The notes under the pieces were generated by a model that saw only the letters and a list, made by a program, of their open reading frames with translations, ran no database searches and was not told the origin of the DNA. A DNA stretch of 7,177 nt from Candidatus Omnitrophota bacterium (GTDB lineage: Bacteria > Omnitrophota > Gorgyraeia > Tantalellales > Tantalellaceae). The stretch lies in contig DAOVKF010000078.1 in assembly GCA_030631915.1 (NCBI GenBank), positions 1 to 7,177 on the forward strand, read 5' to 3'. Made by a program: the position numbers and the translations under genes. Below, in pieces: positions 1 through 6,474 of the stretch (position 1 is the first letter of the stretch; each line of letters starts with the position of its first letter).

Positions 1-110
1 ACCATCGGTAATTGTACTAAAAACTTGCATCATAGCATTTCTAAATAAAAACCACACAGGAACTACAATCATTACTCTTCTCATAGCTTTTACAAAATCA
101 TTAGTTGCTC
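1..110 (-). other. AT-rich segment of foreign composition with an open partial frame
   Basis: The first 120 nt are about 33% GC against about 53% in the following 120 nt. The pilQ frame terminates here, while another minus-strand frame is open from about 126 to the edge. It reads ATGATNDFVKAMRRVMIV, then VPVWFLFRNAMMQVFSTITDG, with AT-rich codons and a hydrophobic centre. I do not recognise this peptide. It has no start inside pilQ-like sequence and would continue beyond the window. The exact junction cannot be fixed; it lies somewhere between about 93 and 125, possibly at the A7 run (on the minus strand) at 118-124. It could be the edge of an inserted element or a misjoined read from another genome. 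I see no inverted-repeat end or target duplication. Confidence 0.5.
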
Positions 111-605
111 CTGTTGCTTTTTTTCCACCATGACCCCTCCTTCCCCGCCTGTCGCGCCCTCTTTCGCAAGCTCTATTTCCTGGATAATATGGTTCAGAAA
201 GATCACCTCGGTAACAGGCTCCTCTGCCTGCAGCATGCTTCTGGGCATGACCCTTATTATGTCTTCTTCCCGCGAATACGTGTAACCGTAATTCCTCGCC
301 ACTATGTCAAGGGCGACCTCCCAGGGTTTGTCTCTCAGCCGCATCGTGACATTGGCCTCAATGCCCGGAGAAGGGATGATATCCACGCCGCTGACCTCGG
401 ACAGATAATTTAACACAGTGAGAATATCCACGTCCTTGAAATTCACGGTTATATTCCCGGATCTCGGCAAAGGCGATCCAACCTCACCTTCGGGAGGCGC
501 CTCCGTCTGACCGTAAGAATCCGCCGAGGGCGATAAGCTCATAAAGGCAGCCATCGCGATCGTGGCAAAAAGTCCCGCTGGAAAACCGATCTTTCTTATA
601 ATCAT
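90..605 (-). pseudogene. pilQ: Type IV pilus secretin PilQ, N-terminal fragment cut off near the window edge
   Basis: The start of an outer-membrane secretin gene; only about 171 residues are present, against several hundred for a complete PilQ. The chosen ATG (605) follows TAAAGGGGG, which overlaps the pilP stop, and gives a normal signal peptide (IIRK, then a hydrophobic run, to about residue 32). An upstream in-frame ATG (629) is possible but lacks a good ribosome site. Residues 51-120 are the STN/N0 domain (NITVNFKDVDILTVLNYLSEVSG, then DKPWEVALDIVARNYGYTY and IIRVMP). TEVIFLNHI (132-140) begins the N1 secretin domain, followed by a Gly-rich insert and VEKKQQEQLM. The frame stops at 92-90, inside a stretch of abruptly lower GC, so the N1 remainder and beta-barrel are missing. 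This may be a true disruption or an assembly break. The domain call is firm; the pseudogene status is not. Confidence 0.72.
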
Positions 606-615
606 CCATCCCCCT

Positions 616-1005
616 TTATCGATCCTCATAAAGTTTTAATCTGTGTTTTTTATCGTTTATCATTATCGTTATCTCGTTCTCACCGACAGACTCAAGCAAC
701 ACACTGTGCACACGGTCTCCCTGTCTGAGGATCTCTCCGTTAATGACCGCGGCCTTTTTTCCGTCAGCGTCGATCACAGTGCCATGAAAAGAAACATCCT
801 CCACTGAGATTATATTGTGCAACCCTCCCATCGCGGCTGTACCTGAAACACCCACCAGCGGGACAAAAGGATCCCGCCGGCCGTAGGATTTATACTCACA
901 CGCGGCCCCGGAGATCCCCGGAAGATTTATGACCGCCAGTCCGAGGATCAAAACAGAGAGCAATGTACTTCTAATGCTTTTCCCTTTCGTCTTCCATCGC
1001 CACAT
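616..1005 (-). CDS. pilP: PilP-like type IV pilus assembly protein
   Basis: Small exported protein (129 aa) in the pilP position between pilO and the secretin gene. PilP bridges PilNO to the secretin N-domains. A basic N-terminus (KTKGKSIR) and hydrophobic stretch (14-29) form a signal sequence ending near GISGAAC. Cys36 could be lipidated, as in known PilP lipoproteins, but Gly at -3 is a poor lipobox. The motif YKSYGRRDPFVPLVG (38-52) is the typical PilP/GspC-type GRRDPF signature. A beta-rich homology domain follows (about 65-127): VSFHGTVIDADGKKAAVINGEILRQGDRV and later ITIMINDKKHRLKLYE. The ATG at 1005 has only a weak upstream GGTG and lies 35 nt inside pilO, which suggests coupling. A later TTG start would remove the basic signal-peptide region, so I prefer this one. 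Confidence 0.85.
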   Translation of the reverse strand: MWRWKTKGKSIRSTLLSVLILGLAVINLPGISGAACEYKSYGRRDPFVPLVGVSGTAAMGGLHNIISVEDVSFHGTVIDADGKKAAVINGEILRQGDRVHSVLLESVGENEITIMINDKKHRLKLYEDR

Positions 1006-1579
1006 AGGTTTTCACCATCATTACCACGTCGTGCAGTCTCGGGGTGTTCGTGTCGTATTGTATCTTCAGGTCATCTATGACAATAACGCGCGTCCCCCTC
1101 TCAAGGCTGCTTATAAAATGCCCGAGCTGGTGATACCCGCTTTTAGCCGTTATCTTGATGGGCATCTCCTTGTAATATTCGCCGCGCGTGTCACCTGTTT
1201 CAGCCGTCTTAAGCCCGTAAGGGGTAATGCTCAGTATCCTGACGTTGGCTCCCGTAGCCATGGATGCAAAACTCTCCAGAAGCGTTGTTATTTCTTTTTG
1301 CGCCGGGAGGTCCCCGGCATGCTTCTCCAGTTTTTTCCGAAGAACCTCACCCTTTTTTCTCATTTCATCCATGCGATCGATACGGGATTCGGTTATGCTT
1401 ATCCTGCTCTGGAGATCTTTGACCTGCCGGGAGGCTTTTGCCAGATTCGTGAACAGAGGAACGATAATAAAGCTTAGATAAATGACCACGAGGACCACTG
1501 AGCCGCCGCCTATAAGGTATTCCCTGCCCCGCTGTTCCTTCCAAAGCTCTTTTATTTTGTCCACCTTGAGATCTATCAT
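971..1579 (-). CDS. pilO: Type IV pilus assembly protein PilO
   Basis: Inner-membrane partner of PilN (202 aa), forming the periplasmic ring that aligns the secretin with the pilus motor. A short cytoplasmic N-terminus (1-20) is followed by one membrane helix (about 21-43), a strongly heptad-like, Arg/Lys/Glu-rich coiled coil (about 46-90) and a ferredoxin-like domain. That domain carries the family pattern LPAQKEITTLLESFASMATGANVRILSITP (91-120), YYKEMPIKITAKSGYHQLGHFISSLE (135-160) and VIVIDDLKI (165-173). The ATG at 1579 has GGGGGA eight nt upstream and places the first helix properly. A nearby ATG at 1586 is out of frame. The end of the gene overlaps the pilP-like gene by 35 nt. Confidence 0.92.
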   Translation of the reverse strand: MIDLKVDKIKELWKEQRGREYLIGGGSVVLVVIYLSFIIVPLFTNLAKASRQVKDLQSRISITESRIDRMDEMRKKGEVLRKKLEKHAGDLPAQKEITTLLESFASMATGANVRILSITPYGLKTAETGDTRGEYYKEMPIKITAKSGYHQLGHFISSLERGTRVIVIDDLKIQYDTNTPRLHDVVMMVKTYVAMEDEREKH

Positions 1580-1603
1580 TGTTCATGTCCCCCGGGACCG
1601 CCG

Positions 1604-2251
1604 CTACCGGCGGCCCGCCGTCTTCTTCTCCTTAACAGGCCCTACCGCTTTTTTGAATCTGCAGATAAGAGTAAACCTCATGACTTCCTCTCCGTCCAGC
1701 ATCTCTTTGCGTATATTCTGCAACTCTATTTCTTCGAAATATTTCAAAAAATCCTCATACAGTTTCAGACTGTTTATAAACTTGGCCACGTTGAAAGTCG
1801 CGATGTCGCTTTTCCCCAGGGCATAACCCGTCAGGGTGAGCGTAACCGGTAAACCGGTTTTTTTGCCTGCTTTTCCCCTCGATCTTTCGAATACGGGGTT
1901 GAATCCCGATAACCACACATGATCTGTCATGGCCTGATTTAACCCGCTCAGGAGCTCTACCCAGTCCAGGTCCGGCGTAACGATCGTCTCCGTGGCTTTC
2001 ATGCGTTTCTCGAGATACTGTATGTCTTTAAGTACCCTGTCCGTGATCTTTTTCTGCGGCTGCAGCTCCTCCCATTTCTCTTTCAACCTGACTGCCTGGA
2101 CATTTCTGCCTTTCACAAAAACGCACAATGACACATGGGTCACTACCACCATAATCACGCAAAGGACGGCCACGGGAAGAATCGGTATCTCCGGAAGATC
2201 TTGCTTCTTCTTTTTGCGCAGCTCTTTTGGCAGTAGATTAAGCTCGATCAT
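1604..2251 (-). CDS. pilN: Type IV pilus assembly protein PilN
   Basis: Bitopic inner-membrane protein (215 aa) that binds PilM in the cytoplasm and pairs with PilO in the periplasm. The frame is open upstream to 2437 inside pilM, but the ATG at 2251 is the clear start: AGGGG lies six nt before it and it yields the canonical N-terminus MIELNLLPKELR, whose NLLP (5-8) is the known PilM-docking motif. A basic patch (12-16, KKKKQ) precedes one membrane helix (about 23-46), then a charged coiled-coil (about 50-92), then the family segment DWVELLSGLNQAMTDHVWLSGF (96-117) and a mixed alpha/beta ferredoxin-like domain (about 135-200). The tail is basic (VKEKKTAGRR). pilO follows after 24 nt. A GspL-type T2SS role is less likely because PilM is separate and the NLLP motif is present. 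Confidence 0.92.
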   Translation of the reverse strand: MIELNLLPKELRKKKKQDLPEIPILPVAVLCVIMVVVTHVSLCVFVKGRNVQAVRLKEKWEELQPQKKITDRVLKDIQYLEKRMKATETIVTPDLDWVELLSGLNQAMTDHVWLSGFNPVFERSRGKAGKKTGLPVTLTLTGYALGKSDIATFNVAKFINSLKLYEDFLKYFEEIELQNIRKEMLDGEEVMRFTLICRFKKAVGPVKEKKTAGRR

Positions 2252-2253
2252 TT

Positions 2254-3303
2254 TTAACCCCTGAACGCCAGACCAATGCTTGCCGTAAGCCGGGAAGCGG
2301 CCGCTTCCACGGCTTCGCGTGAAAGACTTTCCGAAACCTCCATTCCTGCCACGGGGTTCCATACTTTTAACTGAGCGCCCAGTTTTTCCTGGAGATATTC
2401 CACCACACCGGCCTGATAGACCATACCCCCGGAACAATAAATATCACCGATGCCTTTGTTGTATCTGTTCTCGAAATAACCGAATGACAGCTGCATCTCT
2501 TTGACAAGTTCATCCAGGACGGCAAACGTGGATTGAACGGTCTTCTTCCCGCTCTCCTCATCGCCTTTCAGCTTCAGCTCTTCCGCTTCTTCCATGGAAA
2601 CCCCCATATCCTCGGATATCGCGGCGGTGACGTCTTTCCCTCCTATCTGGATCAATCTCATAAAACGGGGGATACTCCCCGTTGAGATCAGCACGTCTGT
2701 CTGGGAATGCCCGAGATCAAAAAAGACAGTCCCCTTATCATCCGCGAGCGTGTTAAAAGAAAGAAAGGCGTTAAACACGGCAAAAATACTGATATCAATA
2801 ATATTGACGCCAAGCCCCAGCTTGCCGAGCATTTCGATCCGCGGATGGACAATATCCCGTTTAGCGGCCGCAAGAAGAACATTCATCTGCCCTGCCCCGC
2901 TATTGTCCAGGATAAGAGAATCCATGATAACCTCGTTCACGCTGAACGGGATATATCTTTCAGCCTCAAAGGTCATGGCGTTTTCCATCTGTTCCCTGGG
3001 CATCTTCGGCAGGCTGATGAATCTCACGATCACGTTGGAACCTGAAACGGAGAAATTCACTTCAGCGGGGCGGATATCCACTTCGCGGAGAGCATCCCTG
3101 ACGAGTTTTTCGGTCTTTCCCGGAGCAGCGCCGTCAGTGGGGATCCTTTTCACATTATAGGCGCTCAATATGTGCTTGTCTTCATCTCTTACGACGGAAG
3201 CGACCTTGATCGAATAGCTCCCTATATCAATGCCGACCGTCTCCTGTCTGACACTGGGAAGCTTTGAACCAAAGAACTTTCTGACAACTCCGTACGGTTT
3301 CAC
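2254..3303 (-). CDS. pilM: Type IV pilus assembly protein PilM (actin-like ATPase fold)
   Basis: Cytoplasmic actin/FtsA-fold protein that docks on PilN and links the pilus inner-membrane ring to the cytoplasm. The 349-aa product starts at GTG (3303) behind a good AAAGAGG site. Nucleotide-binding signatures of the fold occur in order: phosphate-1 GIDIGSYSIKV (24-34), phosphate-2 VFFDLGHSQTDVLI (193-206) and the adenosine-side DIYCSGGM (287-294). FISLPKMPREQMENAMTFEAERYIPF (95-120) is the characteristic PilM segment that separates it from FtsA and MreB. Length is normal for the family. Its TAA ends two nt before the ATG of pilN, and the pilN Shine-Dalgarno AGGGG lies inside the last pilM codons, so the two are probably translationally coupled. 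It is the first gene of the apparent pilMNOPQ operon. Confidence 0.95.
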   Translation of the reverse strand: MKPYGVVRKFFGSKLPSVRQETVGIDIGSYSIKVASVVRDEDKHILSAYNVKRIPTDGAAPGKTEKLVRDALREVDIRPAEVNFSVSGSNVIVRFISLPKMPREQMENAMTFEAERYIPFSVNEVIMDSLILDNSGAGQMNVLLAAAKRDIVHPRIEMLGKLGLGVNIIDISIFAVFNAFLSFNTLADDKGTVFFDLGHSQTDVLISTGSIPRFMRLIQIGGKDVTAAISEDMGVSMEEAEELKLKGDEESGKKTVQSTFAVLDELVKEMQLSFGYFENRYNKGIGDIYCSGGMVYQAGVVEYLQEKLGAQLKVWNPVAGMEVSESLSREAVEAAASRLTASIGLAFRG

Positions 3304-3443
3304 GGTTTTCGGCCTCTTTACACTGGTTTGAACATATGGATTTAACCGCTTTCACGGCATTTTTTCAGACAACCCCCAAATAATGATATATATTATAATT
3401 CAGATAAAGGTTAGCATATGAATGTGGCAAAGTCAAGCAGGCC
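3304..3443 (-). promoter_or_regulatory. AT-rich intergenic region with candidate promoter and RBS for the pil operon
   Basis: This 140-nt gap precedes pilM on the minus strand and has a conspicuously AT-rich core (3381-3420). A TTGACT (3436-3431) matches the sigma-70 -35 consensus in five of six bases, but the hexamer 17 nt on, TAACCT (3413-3408), is a weak -10. A perfect TATAAT (3397-3392) lies further downstream without a good -35 at standard spacing. Either could start the pilM transcript. AAAGAGG at 3319-3313, nine nt before the GTG of pilM, is a convincing ribosome binding site. No strong intrinsic terminator for the upstream gene is visible: the only hairpin followed by T residues has a 3-bp stem and points to the plus strand. 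Confidence 0.4.
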
Positions 3444-5342
3444 TCAGAAGCTGTCAGTATCGTTCCGCATCTCGTGCAGGAGCTCAAGAGCGGGCCTGAA
3501 GTCCGGCTCCCGTTCAAGCGCTTCCTGAAGATACTCAAGCGCCTCTTTTTCCTGCCCGCTTTTGTAAAAAAGGTAGCCGAGATTATAATAGGGTTTGGGC
3601 CGTTCCGGATAAAGCCGCAAAGCTTCAAGATACTGCCGCGCCCCTTCCCTGGTATTGCCCAGGCGGGTATAGGCCGTCCCGAGATTGACAAGAACATTAT
3701 AGTTATAGGGGTTTATTTTTTTAGCCGTTCTTGATATTTCCAGAGCCCTTTGATCGTCACCCCGCCTGGAATAAGCCGTCCCCAGAATAACAAAGGCTTC
3801 TATGTGCCCGGGGTTCAGCCTGACCACGTGTTCCAGGTATCCGATACCTTTTTCAGGTTCCCCTTTTGCGAAAGCAACAAAGGCCAGGCCCAGATATCCG
3901 TTATCATAAGCCGGGTTCATGCTTACGGCGATCTTGAAATCCATGGAAGCCGCGTCAATATCGCCCGCGGCCAGTTCCAGACGTCCCCTTATATACCACG
4001 CCCGCGGGTCTGCCCGGTTAAATTCAACATAGTCCCTCATTATCTCGAGCGACTGCGCGGCCCTGTCATCCTTCATGAAAGAGACCGCCTTGTAATGCAT
4101 GGCAACCGTGTCCCGGCCCGAAAAATCAAGGACACGGTCGCTCAGGGACACGTCATCGCGCCAGTACCGGGTCTGGAGAATGGTGCTCCCGGCATAAAAT
4201 ACTATTCCCGTAAAGATCAGCAGCAGGGCAATGACCTTCCCCGCCCTTTTCCCTTTCCTGAAAAGATAAAGAACGGCCGACGCCATGAACAGGAACAGGC
4301 CGTAACTTGCCATATAGATCCAGTGTTCGGCGAACACTTCGAAGTAACGGACAATAAAGATCAGCGGGAGAAGACCAACGGCAAAAAAGCTCAATGAAAA
4401 TACCGTTAATCTTCTATTGCTCTTCAGATAAAAAAACAGCGCGATAACGCAAATGAGGGTTGCAGCGCAGAATATCGTTAAACCGGGCATTCCATCCTCG
4501 AGGCGTCTCATGTGCAGATCGAACGGCGCCATGCCGAGGGCCAGAGACCTTGCGAGCATTTTCGAACAGTCGAGTATGCGTTGCGGGAAATCCTGACAGG
4601 CGAATATGACCGGATACCTGTCCCTGAAAAAAGAATGGTGGAGAGCCGCGTAACAGCCTGTCAGCATAAAATTGGGCGCGTGACGGATCATCCTGAACCT
4701 GCCCCTGTCCCTCAGCATGAGGGCGTCGATCAACAGTATCAGAAAAGGGACAATAACCGCGATCTCTTTGCTGAGCAGCGAGAAGATCAGAAATATCGCG
4801 CTCCCCGCCAGATAAACCGGGCCTCCCCCGCGTCTGAAACGCACAAAAAACAGCATTGACGTAAAGCCGAACAGGAAGAACAACAGCTCCGCTCTTCCGG
4901 AAATATACGATACCGCGCCGGCGTGCGCGGGATGGATCACGAAAAGCAGGGCCGCGAGAAACGATATCGATACATCTCCGCAAAGCCTGCGCGTGAGCAG
5001 AAAAACCAGTATCCCGTTCAAGAAGTGGATAAAGATACTGGAAAAATGGAAGGCGAAAGGATCTAATCCCCATAAACGATAATCGACGGCATAGCTTACT
5101 ATCTGGAAAGGCCTGTAATATATCGTGTAATTAAAACCGGAATCGATGATATCCTGTTTAAATATCCGGAAAGACGTAAGGGGAGCGCGCACAAGAGGGT
5201 TCTCGAGGACCAGGAATTCGTCATCCCATATAAAACCGGCGTTCAGGACGTTGCCGTAGCAGGCGATTACCGCGGTAAAAAGAAGCAGGATCAGCAACAG
5301 GTTTTCGTTTCGTCGCATCGCCTTATGGAGCCCCCCGGGCAT
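3444..5342 (-). CDS. TMTC/PMT-like integral membrane glycosyltransferase (GT-C) with C-terminal TPR domain
   Basis: A 632-aa protein with a polytopic N-terminal half (about 15-390) and a TPR C-terminal half (about 411-627). The first half carries the hallmarks of TMTC-type O-mannosyltransferase relatives: an acidic pair in the first extracytoplasmic loop (GFIWDDE, 37-42), YYRPFQ (75-80), HPAHAGAVSYISGRAELL (137-153), SKEIAVIVP (191-199) and AEHWIYMASYG (338-348). The second half has about six TPRs, clearest as DNGYLGLAFVAFAKGEPEKG, EAFVILGTAYSRRGDDQRA, NVLVNLGTAYTRLGNTREG and KPYYNLGYLFYKSGQEKEA. Known relatives move sugar from a lipid-phosphate donor to proteins at the non-cytoplasmic membrane face; donor and acceptor here are unknown. 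The start is uncertain: ATG 5342, or ATG 5318 giving MRRNENLLL, neither with a clear Shine-Dalgarno. It is about 110 nt from fabD and 140 nt from pilM, so it may be its own unit. Linking it to pilin glycosylation is inference. Confidence 0.82.
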   Translation of the reverse strand: MPGGLHKAMRRNENLLLILLLFTAVIACYGNVLNAGFIWDDEFLVLENPLVRAPLTSFRIFKQDIIDSGFNYTIYYRPFQIVSYAVDYRLWGLDPFAFHFSSIFIHFLNGILVFLLTRRLCGDVSISFLAALLFVIHPAHAGAVSYISGRAELLFFLFGFTSMLFFVRFRRGGGPVYLAGSAIFLIFSLLSKEIAVIVPFLILLIDALMLRDRGRFRMIRHAPNFMLTGCYAALHHSFFRDRYPVIFACQDFPQRILDCSKMLARSLALGMAPFDLHMRRLEDGMPGLTIFCAATLICVIALFFYLKSNRRLTVFSLSFFAVGLLPLIFIVRYFEVFAEHWIYMASYGLFLFMASAVLYLFRKGKRAGKVIALLLIFTGIVFYAGSTILQTRYWRDDVSLSDRVLDFSGRDTVAMHYKAVSFMKDDRAAQSLEIMRDYVEFNRADPRAWYIRGRLELAAGDIDAASMDFKIAVSMNPAYDNGYLGLAFVAFAKGEPEKGIGYLEHVVRLNPGHIEAFVILGTAYSRRGDDQRALEISRTAKKINPYNYNVLVNLGTAYTRLGNTREGARQYLEALRLYPERPKPYYNLGYLFYKSGQEKEALEYLQEALEREPDFRPALELLHEMRNDTDSF

Positions 5343-5355
5343 GCCCGTGGTACCT

Positions 5356-5452
5356 GTTTTTTCCGCTCTTCGGGCGGAATCCTGCCTGTCCTGAGCAAAG
5401 CCGAAGGGAGCAAGGACCCACGGCCATGGCCGTGCTCCGCGTCGAAGGATCG
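5356..5452. repeat. Hairpin-rich intergenic element, dispersed-repeat-like
   Basis: The gap between fabD and the next gene is dense with symmetry. TTCCGC (5361-5366) and GCGGAA (5374-5379) form a 6-bp stem with a 7-nt loop. CACGGCCATGGCCGTG (5419-5434) is a perfect 16-bp palindrome. The motifs TCCTGAGCAAAGCCGAAGGG (5389-5408) and GTCGAAGGATC (5441-5451) resemble the CTGAGC..AAG.CGAAGG modules that recur between genes in many bacterial genomes; this likeness is from memory, and no second full copy lies in the window. The element abuts the fabD stop. It could fold in the 3' end of the fabD transcript. Neither hairpin is followed by a U-tract on the minus strand, so it is not a canonical intrinsic terminator for fabD. 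Confidence 0.5.
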
Positions 5453-6448
5453 TTATAGGGCAAGGTCGGATCCCTTCCGGCCCACGAGGTTATCTATATC
5501 TTCCGACGTATGGAGAGTGGTCACGCTGAGACTACTGTCTATCTTTCTGAGAAGGCCCTTTAAAACGCTTCCCGGACCTATTTCCAGATACTCCCTGAAG
5601 CCTTTAGAAACCGCGTTCCTGACGCATGCCTCCCACAACGTCCTGTTGTCAAGCTGGTCGGACAGGTTTGCCCTGATCTTCCGGGGGGCCCTGGTTACTT
5701 CCGCGTCGATATTGCTGATAAAGTCCACGACCGGTTCCCCTATTTCCATATCATCCAGCACCGCTTTAAGTTTCTCTTTTGCCGGCAGCATAAGCTCTGA
5801 ATGGAAAGCGCCGTTAACTTTCAACATTATGGTTCTTCGCGCGCCCGCATTCCCGGCAAGACCTATCGCGAGTTCCACCAGGTCCGCGGCTCCCGAGATG
5901 ACCACCTGGCCGGGACAGTTCAGGTTGGCCACCTGACAGCCGACCCCCGTGCAGATCTCTTCCACCTTTTTCAGGTCCAGACCGATTATGGAAGCCATTT
6001 TCCCGTTTTTCTTCTGAGACGCTTCCTCCATGAACTCCCCCCTCTTCCGGACAAAGTGGAGCCCGTCCTCAAAACTCAACGCCCCGCAGGCCATAAGCGC
6101 CACAGGCTCCCCCAGGCTCAAACCCATGACGATCCCGCCGACCTGGAGAATATCCTGCGGAGAGAACATCTCTCCCTTTTCACCGCCGGAATACCCGCCT
6201 TTCAATGCCTGGATCAGGACGTTCAGCGCGGCAATGCTGGTGACAAAGATCGCGGGTTGACTGTTAGCCGTTGCCATCAGTTCATCCTCAGGTCCTTCGA
6301 AACACAGTTTCCCGATGTCCCTGCCCAGTATCTCACCGGCCCTGTCAAAAACCAGCCTCGCGGAAAGCCGGGTATCGTACAGTTCTTTACCCATTCCAAC
6401 GTGCTGGGCTCCCTGCCCGGGAAATAATAATCCGAACCTTTTTCCCAT
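5453..6448 (-). CDS. fabD: Malonyl-CoA:ACP transacylase (FabD)
   Basis: Transfers malonyl from CoA to acyl carrier protein in the cytoplasm, supplying FabH and the elongation enzymes. The frame opens at 6502, but I choose the ATG at 6448 (331 aa): it starts directly with the family N-terminus MGKRFGLLFPGQGAQ, has GGGAG seven nt upstream, and lies clear of the fabH stop. Visible landmarks are the GQG loop (11-13), the nucleophile elbow GLSLGE with Ser111, the malonyl-carboxylate Arg136 in RKRGEFMEEA, His216 in NGAFHSELM, FISNIDAEV (243-251) and GPGSVLKGLL near the C-terminus. Two oddities: the residue before the nucleophile is Leu instead of the usual His, and about 20 extra residues (82-105) precede the elbow, making it longer than the roughly 309 aa of E. 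coli FabD. fabG or acpP does not follow it. Confidence 0.95.
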   Translation of the reverse strand: MGKRFGLLFPGQGAQHVGMGKELYDTRLSARLVFDRAGEILGRDIGKLCFEGPEDELMATANSQPAIFVTSIAALNVLIQALKGGYSGGEKGEMFSPQDILQVGGIVMGLSLGEPVALMACGALSFEDGLHFVRKRGEFMEEASQKKNGKMASIIGLDLKKVEEICTGVGCQVANLNCPGQVVISGAADLVELAIGLAGNAGARRTIMLKVNGAFHSELMLPAKEKLKAVLDDMEIGEPVVDFISNIDAEVTRAPRKIRANLSDQLDNRTLWEACVRNAVSKGFREYLEIGPGSVLKGLLRKIDSSLSVTTLHTSEDIDNLVGRKGSDLAL

Positions 6449-6474
6449 TGTCCCGCTCCCGTTATCTCCCGCGG

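Noticed and set aside
1..130. Insertion sequence end within pilQ
   Set aside because: No terminal inverted repeat, target-site duplication or transposase motif can be seen in the short AT-rich piece. Insertion remains possible but is not supported over misassembly.
2252..2437. N-terminal extension of pilN upstream of MIELNLLP
   Set aside because: It lies wholly inside pilM, has low-complexity Gly/Arg/Ser content, and the internal ATG at 2251 has a strong ribosome site and the family-typical N-terminus.
3345..3366. Hairpin followed by six T residues on the plus strand
   Set aside because: The stem is only 3 bp (CCG/CGG) and it would act on the plus strand, where no gene is expressed nearby.
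3750..4397. Long plus-strand open frame opposite the TPR region
   Set aside because: It is an antisense shadow of a gene with strong family motifs. Its product shows no recognisable domain.
5361..5379. TTCCGC/GCGGAA stem-loop as an intrinsic terminator for fabD
   Set aside because: On the minus strand the stem is followed by A residues, not U; the T-run precedes it on the plus strand.
5801..6427. Plus-strand open frame of about 208 codons opposite fabD
   Set aside because: fabD is certain on the other strand and the antisense product has no motif. Moderately GC-rich genes commonly produce such shadows.
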